A DNA stretch of 64,000 nucleotides from Rhodopseudomonas palustris (lineage in GTDB: Bacteria; Pseudomonadota; Alphaproteobacteria; Rhizobiales; Xanthobacteraceae), in assembly GCF_034479375.1 (NCBI RefSeq), contig NZ_CP140155.1, forward strand, positions 4,626,501 through 4,690,500, read 5' to 3'. A program made the position numbers and the translations under genes. The notes below the pieces were generated by a model. The model did not search any database. It saw only the letters and a list, made by a program, of their open reading frames with translations, and had not been told where the DNA came from. Shown here piece by piece: positions 8,589 to 15,476 of this stretch. The first letter of the stretch is position 1; each line of letters opens with the position of its first letter.

Positions 8589-9347
8589 TCAGATCGACTG
8601 CAGCACGAAGCGGCGGTTGTCCTTCTGCACCGGCCGCGCGTTCATCGGATACAGCTTGGCGAAGGTGGCGATGTCGTCGGCCGCCACGGTGATCGGGCTG
8701 GCCAGCACCATCCAGTCGACGATCTCGGAACAGGGCGGTGTCGTCAGCGAGCCTTCGTACCGATAGTAGTTGCGCTGCTCCGGCAGCAATGCATTCGGGT
8801 CGATCGCCGGGTCGGCCTTGACTGCCGGTCCCTCGCTCTTCGGCATCGTCGCGACGATCTTGCTGAAGGTCGCGTTAGCCTTGCCGGGCTGCATCAGCAC
8901 GCCGACCACGCCGAGCGTTCCGGAAGCCGCGCGATGGACGAAATGCACTTCCATCGGGAAGTTCTTGCCGTCGATGAGGTGTTCGCTGGGGTGATGGAAG
9001 TGAAACTGCACCAGCTTGAAGGTGACGCCGCCGAGCTTCAGCGTGCTGTCTTCGGCCGCGCCGAGTTGGATGGTGTGCCCATTGTTGACGATGGTGTCGG
9101 CCTTGCCGGCCCAGCGGATATCGATCGGGTACAGATTGGCGCTGATCGTGGAGCCGATATTGATCGGCGACTGCTGCACGCCGACACTGCAAAACTGGTT
9201 GGCCGGATCGAGCTCGCCCCACTTCGCCGGTCCGCCGTCGCCCTCATAGCCCCAATGATGCCCGCCTTCCCCGGCAACGCCGGCGCTGGCGCAAAGCGGA
9301 CAAACTGCGAGGCCTGCGAAGGCCTTGAGGATAGCGCGACGGTTCAT
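8589..9347 (-). CDS. cah: Alpha-type carbonic anhydrase, periplasmic
   Basis: The 252-residue enzyme interconverts CO2 and bicarbonate. Zinc ligands are visible as HFHHPSEH (two His) and EVHFVHR (third His); the SLTTPPCSE segment carries the Thr that orients the zinc-bound hydroxide and one Cys of the usual disulfide (partner in NQFCSVG). I chose ATG 9347, giving MNRRAILKAFAG, which looks like a twin-arginine signal (RRAILK), so export by Tat to the periplasm is likely. GGAG lies about 10 nt upstream. It converges on the caspase-like gene across a terminator. A beta-type enzyme is encoded 4 kb away. Confidence 0.93.
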   Translation of the reverse strand: MNRRAILKAFAGLAVCPLCASAGVAGEGGHHWGYEGDGGPAKWGELDPANQFCSVGVQQSPINIGSTISANLYPIDIRWAGKADTIVNNGHTIQLGAAEDSTLKLGGVTFKLVQFHFHHPSEHLIDGKNFPMEVHFVHRAASGTLGVVGVLMQPGKANATFSKIVATMPKSEGPAVKADPAIDPNALLPEQRNYYRYEGSLTTPPCSEIVDWMVLASPITVAADDIATFAKLYPMNARPVQKDNRRFVLQSI

Positions 9348-9437
9348 GGGGGAATGCTCCGGGATGAGGATGGGTTCCATCATCCGTCACCCCGGGAACT
9401 TTGTGAAGTCCAACGATCAGCTAGGACTTACAGTTGG

Positions 9438-10070
9438 TTACTGGCTGGCCCAGACGATGCGTGCGATCCACTCGACGTCCGCCGGCGCCAGCGTCCGGTC
9501 CGGATGGCTGGGATTGAGCGAGGCCAGCTCGAGGATCTTGGTGGTGCGTCGCTTCAGCTCCTTCACCATCACTTCGCCGCCGGTGGTCTTGACCACCACG
9601 CGGTCGCCGCGCCGGATCGCGGTGCCGGGCGACACGACGATGATGTCGCCGTCGCGATAGGCCGGCTTCATCGATTCGCCGGAGATTTCCAGCGCGTAAG
9701 CGTGCTCGTCGTTGATCGACGGGAGGCCGATTTCGTCCCAGCCCTTGCCGGCCGGAAATCCGCCGTCGTCGAAGAAGCCACCGGCGCCGGCCTGGGCGAG
9801 ACCGAGCAGCGGCACCGACTGCACCACCCGCGGCCGGTCGGTGATGAGCTGCACGAAGGTGTCGATCGCGGTGTTGGTGGCAGCGAGCGCCTTCGCCACC
9901 GATTCGGTCGAAGGCCAGCGTTCGCGGCCGTCATTGGTGATTCGTTTGGACTTGTTGAATGTGGTCGGATCGAGCCCGGACTTCTTGGCGAGTCCGGACG
10001 GCGAGAGGCCCGAGCGCTCGGCCAGTCGGTCGAGTGCGGTCCAGATCTGGTCGTGCGTCAGCATTTGCAT
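9438..10070 (-). CDS. S24-family (CI/LexA-like) helix-turn-helix repressor
   Basis: The 210-residue regulator has an N-terminal helix-turn-helix (LSPSGLAKKSGLDPTTFNKSKR) and a C-terminal S24 peptidase domain. The catalytic Ser lies in ISGESMKPAYRDGD and the Lys in RVVVKTTGGEVMVKEL. A possible self-cleavage Ala-Gly is in LGLAQAGAGG. Proteins of this type either cleave themselves on RecA filament contact or act as stable repressors. ATG 10070 is preceded by AGGGGG at 8 nt; GTG 10079 is an alternative. No phage genes are nearby, so it is probably a chromosomal regulator. Targets are unknown. Confidence 0.85.
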   Translation of the reverse strand: MQMLTHDQIWTALDRLAERSGLSPSGLAKKSGLDPTTFNKSKRITNDGRERWPSTESVAKALAATNTAIDTFVQLITDRPRVVQSVPLLGLAQAGAGGFFDDGGFPAGKGWDEIGLPSINDEHAYALEISGESMKPAYRDGDIIVVSPGTAIRRGDRVVVKTTGGEVMVKELKRRTTKILELASLNPSHPDRTLAPADVEWIARIVWASQ

Positions 10071-10128
10071 CGCGGCCACCCCCTGGCGAAGCCCGGCGCG
10101 GCCGGGCGGCAGAAAAAGCTTGACAACT

Positions 10129-10142
10129 AGGAATTATTACCT
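10129..10142. promoter_or_regulatory. Candidate operator upstream of the S24 repressor
   Basis: An AT-rich imperfect palindrome, AGGAATTATTACCT, stands out in an otherwise GC-rich 285-nt divergent region. It sits 59 nt upstream of the repressor start and could be an autoregulatory site. The rest of 10071-10355 shows nothing else clear. Confidence 0.3.
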
Positions 10143-10355
10143 CAATGCGCGGCGTTCCGCAATCCCGTCTTGCGACAAAAACGCGGCGCTTGCAGTGCAT
10201 CGAGGCCACCGATACGGTCGATGCAAGCCCGGACGATTTCCAGGCAACCGAACGCGCGCCGGTCCGCTCTGGGGGATCCGGTTTCAGCGATCAGGACGTG
10301 CGCAAAGTATTGATTCCGCGGATGTTGTTTCGGTTGCCGGGCGGTCGCGGGTTGC

Positions 10356-10745
10356 ATGATCGATCCGCTACAACACCAGCCGCAACGGGAATCCGGGCCT
10401 TTGCGCACGATTTACAAGATCTGTGACGCCTCGGCGTGGCGCGAGGCCGAGCAGGCCGGCGTCTACCGTGGCAGCGCCGACGACAGCCGCGATGGCTTCA
10501 TCCATTTCTCCACTGCGGAGCAATTGGCGGAGACACTCGCCAGGCACTATGCCGGCAAGACTGGTCTCGAGCTGATCGCGGTCGATGCGGACAGGCTGGG
10601 GCCGGCGCTGCGCTGGGAGCCGTCGCGCGGCGGCGAGCTGTTTCCGCATCTCTATGGCGAGCTCGATCTCGGCGCCGTCACCGCCATCCGCGAGATCGCG
10701 ACCCGCGCCGATGGCAGCCACGATCTGGCGGAGGTCGCGCCGTGA
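10356..10745 (+). CDS. DUF952 domain-containing protein
   Basis: The product is a small soluble protein of the DUF952 family: IYKICDASAWREAEQAG, DDSRDGFIHFSTAEQL, and ELFPHLYGELDL are its standard conserved blocks. The family has a mono-ADP-ribosyltransferase-like fold, but its function is unknown. ATG 10356 gives 129 residues. Homologues usually begin right at the IYKI block, so TTG 10401 (114 residues) is a real alternative. The stop overlaps the pyrD start (GTGA), implying co-translation. Confidence 0.82.
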   Translation: MIDPLQHQPQRESGPLRTIYKICDASAWREAEQAGVYRGSADDSRDGFIHFSTAEQLAETLARHYAGKTGLELIAVDADRLGPALRWEPSRGGELFPHLYGELDLGAVTAIREIATRADGSHDLAEVAP

Positions 10746-11836
10746 TCCGTGCCTTCGACGCCTTTTCGCTCCCGCTGCTGCGTCTGCTCGACGCCGAAGA
10801 CGCTCACCGCCTCGCCATCCAGGGGTTGCGGCTGCTGCCGCACGTGAAACCGCGCCCGGACGACTCCAAGCTCGCGGTGCGCGCCTTCGGGCTGAATTTT
10901 CCCAACCCGGTCGGCATCGCCGCCGGCTTCGACAAGAACGCCGAAGCGCCGGATGCGCTGCTGCGGCTGGGCTTCGGCTTCGTCGAGATCGGCACCGTGA
11001 CGCCGAAGCCGCAGGCTGGCAATCCGCGCCCGCGGCTGTTCCGGCTGGAGCGCGACGAGGCCGTCATCAACCGGATGGGCTTCAACAATGACGGCAGCGA
11101 AATGGTGCTGCGGCGGCTGGCGGCGCGGGCGCAGCAGGGCGGCATCCTGGGCGTCAATGTCGGCGCCAACAAGGATAGTCCGGACCGCGTCGCCGACTAC
11201 GTGGCGCTGATCGAGACCTTCGCGCCGGTGGCGAGCTATTTCACCGTCAACGTGTCGTCGCCGAATACGCCGGGCCTGCGCAATCTGCAGCAGGCAGCGG
11301 CGCTCGACGATCTGCTGGCGCGGGTGATCGAGGCCCGCGAGCGGGTCCGCGCCAGCGCCGGCGACACCCCGGTGCTGCTGAAGATCGCGCCCGACCTCAC
11401 GCTCAGCGAACTCGACGATGTGGTGCACATCGCGCGCTCGCGCCGGGTCGACGGGATGATCGTCGCCAACACCACGCTGTCGCGGTCGCCGATGCTGCGC
11501 GAGCGGACGCGAATGAACGAGCAGGGGGGCCTCAGCGGTCGACCGCTGTTCCGGCTGTCGACGCGGATGGTGGCGGAGACCTATGTCCGGGCCGAGGGCG
11601 CATTCCCGCTGATCGGCGTCGGCGGCATCGATTCTGGCGGCGCGGCGCTGACCAAGATCCGCGCCGGCGCCAGCCTGGTGCAGCTCTATTCGGCGCTGAT
11701 CTACAAGGGCCTCGGCCTGGTCGACAGCATCAAGGCCGATCTCGCCTCGACGCTGCTGCGCACCGGGCGGGATTCGCTCTCGGAAATCGTCGGCGCCGAT
11801 GCGCCGACCATCACCGCGGAAGAGTGGCCGGTGTGA
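10742..11836 (+). CDS. pyrD: Dihydroorotate dehydrogenase (quinone), class 2
   Basis: The 364-residue FMN enzyme oxidises dihydroorotate to orotate in pyrimidine synthesis, passing electrons to membrane quinones. Family blocks are NPVGIAAGFDKNAEAPD, VINRMGFNNDG, YFTVNVSSPNTPGLRNLQ (with the catalytic Ser of class 2 enzymes) and PLIGVGGIDSGG. The N-terminal amphipathic segment FSLPLLRLLDAEDAHRLAIQGL matches the membrane-association helices of class 2. The GTG start at 10742 is fixed by its 4-bp overlap with the DUF952 gene and the matching N-terminus. A family A repeat follows the stop. Confidence 0.95.
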   Translation: MIRAFDAFSLPLLRLLDAEDAHRLAIQGLRLLPHVKPRPDDSKLAVRAFGLNFPNPVGIAAGFDKNAEAPDALLRLGFGFVEIGTVTPKPQAGNPRPRLFRLERDEAVINRMGFNNDGSEMVLRRLAARAQQGGILGVNVGANKDSPDRVADYVALIETFAPVASYFTVNVSSPNTPGLRNLQQAAALDDLLARVIEARERVRASAGDTPVLLKIAPDLTLSELDDVVHIARSRRVDGMIVANTTLSRSPMLRERTRMNEQGGLSGRPLFRLSTRMVAETYVRAEGAFPLIGVGGIDSGGAALTKIRAGASLVQLYSALIYKGLGLVDSIKADLASTLLRTGRDSLSEIVGADAPTITAEEWPV

Positions 11837-11852
11837 GGGCTGTCCGATCGTT

Positions 11853-11950
11853 GTCATTCCGGGGCGCCGCGGAGCGGCGAACCTGGAATCTGATACGAGC
11901 AGAGCATCTCGAGATTCCGGGTTCGCGCCTGCGGCGCGCCCCGGAATGAC
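11853..11950. repeat. Interspersed palindromic repeat, family A
   Basis: GTCATTCCGGGGCGC at the left and GCGCCCCGGAATGAC at the right, with internal GAACCTGGAATC and GATTCCGGGTTC arms. It fills the gap between convergent pyrD and the MBL hydrolase and touches the latter's stop codon. Confidence 0.85.
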
Positions 11951-12684
11951 TACAACTCGACGATCAGCCCGTCGCTCGCGCCCTGGTGCGACACGCCGTC
12001 CAGCCTGTGCAGGACGTCATCGCCCATGTGGGTCAGGATCAGCCGCTTCGGGTTGATCTCGGGCAGGTGGGTCTCGAGTGTCTTCAGGCTGAGATGGTTC
12101 TTCACGTTGCGGTCGTAGGTGTAGGCTTCGCAGACGAACAAATCGGCATCGTGCGCCGCGGCGACCAGCGTATCGGTCCATTGCGTGTCGCCGCTATAGG
12201 CCAGGGTGCGGCCCCCGGCTTCGATGCGATACGCATAGAACGGCCCGCCGGAATCGCCGTGCACGACCGGAAACGGCGTCACCGTCACCGCGCCGAACGA
12301 CCGGGGCACGGCCGGCTCGAGCGTGATGACCTGCAGGTCGAAGGTCGGCTTGGTCGCGGACGAATGTTCGAACAGCGCTTCCATCAACCGCGTCAGGCGG
12401 ATGTCGATGCCGGGCGGGCCGGCGATCACCAGCGGCCGCTTGCGCTTGGCGAACTTCGCATCGAGCAACAGAAACGGCAGGCCGCCGAAATGGTCGCCGT
12501 GAAAATGGGTGATCAGGATCAGGTCGAGCGCATCGCGTGAAATGCCGTAGCGCTTCAGCGCGGGCAGCGACGTCGCGCCGCAGTCGATCAGGAAATTGAC
12601 GCTCTCGCCCGAGACGTGGAAGCAGGTGTTGAGCCGGCCGCCGGAACCGAGCGCATCGCCACAGCCGACAAATCGCAGTTGCAT
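11950..12684 (-). CDS. MBL-fold metal-dependent hydrolase (RNase Z-like)
   Basis: The 244-residue protein is a metallo-beta-lactamase fold hydrolase of the RNase Z/arylsulfatase-like branch: MQLRFVGCGDALGSGGRLNTCF at the start, the metal motif THFHGDHFGG at residues 59-68, VVHGDSG, AYSGDTQWT (bridging Asp) and LTHMGDD near the end. It lacks the long exosite arm of true tRNase Z and is shorter, so its substrate is uncertain; a phosphodiester or an ester are both possible. It is a single gene in convergent orientation to pyrD. Confidence 0.82.
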   Translation of the reverse strand: MQLRFVGCGDALGSGGRLNTCFHVSGESVNFLIDCGATSLPALKRYGISRDALDLILITHFHGDHFGGLPFLLLDAKFAKRKRPLVIAGPPGIDIRLTRLMEALFEHSSATKPTFDLQVITLEPAVPRSFGAVTVTPFPVVHGDSGGPFYAYRIEAGGRTLAYSGDTQWTDTLVAAAHDADLFVCEAYTYDRNVKNHLSLKTLETHLPEINPKRLILTHMGDDVLHRLDGVSHQGASDGLIVEL

Positions 12685-12916
12685 AGCTGATCCCTCGGCC
12701 GCGGCAGTTGCCGGGCCAAGGCACCTCTACGCCGGGGCGCGGGTGAGCGGAAGCCCAACCATCGCCGGATTGCACGCGCCCCGATGTCGCGTGGAGCGAC
12801 GCTGGCTGCTGGACGTACGGCAGAGGCTCCATCGGCTGCCGCAGGCCGGAACGGTCGGACGCGGCAGAGTTCGGGCCGGTCGGACGTGGAGGCCGCCGAC
12901 CGGCGGGTCGCGATCG

Positions 12917-13624
12917 TTACACCAATGTGACCTTGCCGCTGGCGAGATCGTAGACGCCGCCGACCACCTTCAGTTTGCCGGCCGAGACCATGTCCGCAAG
13001 GATCGGCTTCGACTGCTGCAACTGCTGCACATTGCTGCGGACATTGGCGATCACGGCCCGCTGCGGCAGGTCGTCGCCGGCCTGCTTGAGGGTGGGTTCG
13101 ATCCCGGGCTTCATCGCGCGCACCAGATCGCCGATGTGACCGGGCAGGTCGTTGCCCTTCTGCAGCGCGCCGATGGTGGCGTTCACCGCGCCGCAATTGC
13201 TGTGCCCGAGCACCATGATGACCTTGGTGCCGAGCACCGCGGCGCCGTATTCGAGACTGGCGAGCCCGTCTTGCGTGACGAAATTGCCCGCCACGCGAAC
13301 GACGAACAGGCTGCCCGGCCCCTGATCGAACGCCAGCTCCGGTGCAATCCGGGAATCGGCGCAGCCCAGGATCGCGGCGAACGGCGCCTGGCCTTGCGTC
13401 CGGGCGACACGGCTGGAGGAAAAGTCACGTTCGCGGAGCTGATTGCCGACATAGCGCGCGTTGCCCTGCATCAGCTTGTCGAGCGCCGCCTCCGGGGTGT
13501 CGTTCGCAATGCTCGTCGCCTGCGCGTAGGCGGCTGCCGGCAGTGCGGTAGCGGCGAGCAGCCCCAATCCGCCTTGAAACAGTCTTCGCCTGGACAGTCC
13601 GGTCTCAACGCAAACGTCGCACAT
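12917..13624 (-). CDS. Beta-type carbonic anhydrase with twin-arginine signal
   Basis: The 235-residue zinc enzyme shows the beta-class ligands CADSR (Cys and Asp) and LGHSNCGAV (His and Cys), plus FVVRVAGN. The start at ATG 13624 has an excellent GGAGGAGA site; frame upstream of it is not genic. The N-terminus SRRRLFQGGLGLLAATALPAAAYA is a twin-arginine signal, so the enzyme should fold in the cytoplasm and be exported. Periplasmic carbonic anhydrases help supply bicarbonate or trap CO2. The gene-free 232 nt downstream (12685-12916) shows nothing recognisable. Confidence 0.92.
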   Translation of the reverse strand: MCDVCVETGLSRRRLFQGGLGLLAATALPAAAYAQATSIANDTPEAALDKLMQGNARYVGNQLRERDFSSSRVARTQGQAPFAAILGCADSRIAPELAFDQGPGSLFVVRVAGNFVTQDGLASLEYGAAVLGTKVIMVLGHSNCGAVNATIGALQKGNDLPGHIGDLVRAMKPGIEPTLKQAGDDLPQRAVIANVRSNVQQLQQSKPILADMVSAGKLKVVGGVYDLASGKVTLV

Positions 13625-13755
13625 TCGATCTCTCCTCCAAGGATGTTTCCAAGGAGATGGTATTTCGAGAACTTCGATCTCGCGAACGGCGTTTTGGCAA
13701 AATTCGCGCAGTCGTGAAGATCGGCCTAAGGCGAAGCAGCTAGCTTGAGGAAAAT

Positions 13756-15084
13756 TCAGCCGACCGCTGCCGGCGAGAACGAGGCACGCAGCATTGCCGG
13801 ATAGCGCAGCGCCTGCAGTCCGCCGCGCCAGACATAGTGCGACAGAAGGGCGATCCACAGGCCGGTGTTGCCGAACGGACGTAGCGCCAGCCACGCCGCG
13901 AAAAACAGCACCAGCGACAGCAGCATCAGGTTACGCATCTCGCGCGCCCAGGTGGCGCCGATGAACACGCCGTCATAGGCGAAAGCGAACACGCCGAGCA
14001 TCGGCGCCAGCGTCACCAGCCAGAGATAGTCGCGCGCGGCGCGGCGCAGTTCGGCGTTCGATGTCATCACGTCGATCAGCAGCGGGCCGGCGAGCGCGTA
14101 GCTCGCGCTCACCATCAGCGCGAAGCCGAAGCCCCATAGGATCACCAGCCGCGTCGCCGCGACGAAGCCGGCGCGGTCGCGGGCGCCGAGTGTCCGGCCG
14201 CAGAGCTGTTCGGCGGCGTTGGCGAGTCCGTCGAGGAAGAACGCGCTGACCATCAGGAAGTTGTTGAGCACCGAGTTTGTCGCAAGCACCAGATCGCCGT
14301 CTCGGGCGCCCTGCGCGGTGAAGAACAGGAACACGGCGATCAGCGCCGCGGTGCGGATCATGATGTCGCGATTGACCGCGAACATCCGTTTCAGGTGATC
14401 GAGATCGAACAGCATCGCCCGCGACGTACGCGGAACGCCGCGGCCGAGCCACGCCGCGATGCCGAGCCCGATCAGCAGGCCGCAGCCTTCCGCGATCACT
14501 GCCGCCGTCGCCGCGCCCGCGATGCCGAAGTCGAACCACAGCACCAGCGCGATCGTCGCCGCGATATTGACGAGGTTGATCGCGACCTGCACCCACAATG
14601 CGAGCGTTGCGCGCGCCTGTCCGACCAGCCAGCCGAGCACGGCGAAATTCGCCAGCACCAGCGGCGCCGACCAGATCCGGATGGTGAAGTAGGTCCGGGC
14701 CGCAGCGCTGACGCCGTCGCTGCCGCCCATCGCGCCGATCAGTGCAGCGGCCAGGGGCTCTTTCAGCGCGATCAGCAGCATGCCGACTGCGACCGCGACG
14801 ATCAGTCCGCGGTAGAGATGCGCAGGCACCTCGCGGGTCTGGCCTGCGCCGAGCGCCTGCGCGGTGAATGCGAGCGTGCTCATCCGCAGGAAGCCGAACA
14901 GCCAGAACAGGCAGTCGAAGATCACCGACGTCATCGCGACGCCGCCGAGCAGCGTGGCGTCGCCGAGCCGTCCGATCGCGGTGGTGGCGACCACGCCGAG
15001 CAGCGGCGTGGTCAGGTTGGCGACCATCGCCGGGCCGGCGATGGCGAACACCTGTCGCGAGGTGACGGAAGTGGCGGAAGGCAA
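13756..15084 (-). CDS. MATE-family efflux transporter (DinF-like)
   Basis: The 442-residue protein is highly hydrophobic with about 12 membrane segments arranged as two homologous halves. It shows the family blocks IAGPAMVANLTTPLLGVVATTAIGR at the N-terminus and NSVLNNFLMVSAFFLDGLANAAEQL in the second half. MATE proteins export drugs or metabolites by Na+ or H+ antiport; the second-half sequence fits the DinF-like branch. It is followed closely upstream by a DUF6460 gene in the same direction, 18 nt apart, so they may share a transcript. The substrate is unknown. Confidence 0.9.
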   Translation of the reverse strand: MPSATSVTSRQVFAIAGPAMVANLTTPLLGVVATTAIGRLGDATLLGGVAMTSVIFDCLFWLFGFLRMSTLAFTAQALGAGQTREVPAHLYRGLIVAVAVGMLLIALKEPLAAALIGAMGGSDGVSAAARTYFTIRIWSAPLVLANFAVLGWLVGQARATLALWVQVAINLVNIAATIALVLWFDFGIAGAATAAVIAEGCGLLIGLGIAAWLGRGVPRTSRAMLFDLDHLKRMFAVNRDIMIRTAALIAVFLFFTAQGARDGDLVLATNSVLNNFLMVSAFFLDGLANAAEQLCGRTLGARDRAGFVAATRLVILWGFGFALMVSASYALAGPLLIDVMTSNAELRRAARDYLWLVTLAPMLGVFAFAYDGVFIGATWAREMRNLMLLSLVLFFAAWLALRPFGNTGLWIALLSHYVWRGGLQALRYPAMLRASFSPAAVG

Positions 15085-15102
15085 AACTCCGGTCCGGGCG
15101 GA

Positions 15103-15405
15103 TTATCTCCCGCGGGGCGCGCCGAACAGGCGCGACAGCAGCCAGATCGGAATCACGATGACCGCGCCGAGCAGGAAGTAGCGCCACATGCCGCTGATGG
15201 CATCGAAGCCCAGATCCCAGATCCGCTGGAACAGCAGCCGGATGCTGACCAGAATGTTCCACGGATCGAGGCCGATCGCCGCCAGTACCACGCCGACCAG
15301 GATCGACATCAGCACCAGCCGCAGCAGCACCGAGAGCGGCGAGCCGCCGAAGAAGCGGGTCAGGCCGTCATCGGTCGCGGGCAGGTCCCGGGGGTCGTTT
15401 CGCAT
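15103..15405 (-). CDS. DUF6460-type small membrane protein
   Basis: The 100-residue protein has two membrane segments (VLLRLVLMSILVGVVLAAIG and the span around FLLGAVIVIPIWLLSRLFG) and the block FFGGSPLSV typical of an alphaproteobacterial family of unknown function, which I take to be DUF6460. I chose ATG 15405; the 25 residues upstream in frame are unlike the family. It precedes the MATE gene on the same strand. No function can be proposed from the sequence. Confidence 0.75.
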   Translation of the reverse strand: MRNDPRDLPATDDGLTRFFGGSPLSVLLRLVLMSILVGVVLAAIGLDPWNILVSIRLLFQRIWDLGFDAISGMWRYFLLGAVIVIPIWLLSRLFGAPRGR

Positions 15406-15476
15406 CGCTGATGTCCTTGCGCGGTCAGGCCGCATGATAGCCGCTGCCACGCAAATGGGGAACTGGCTTGCAGGCG

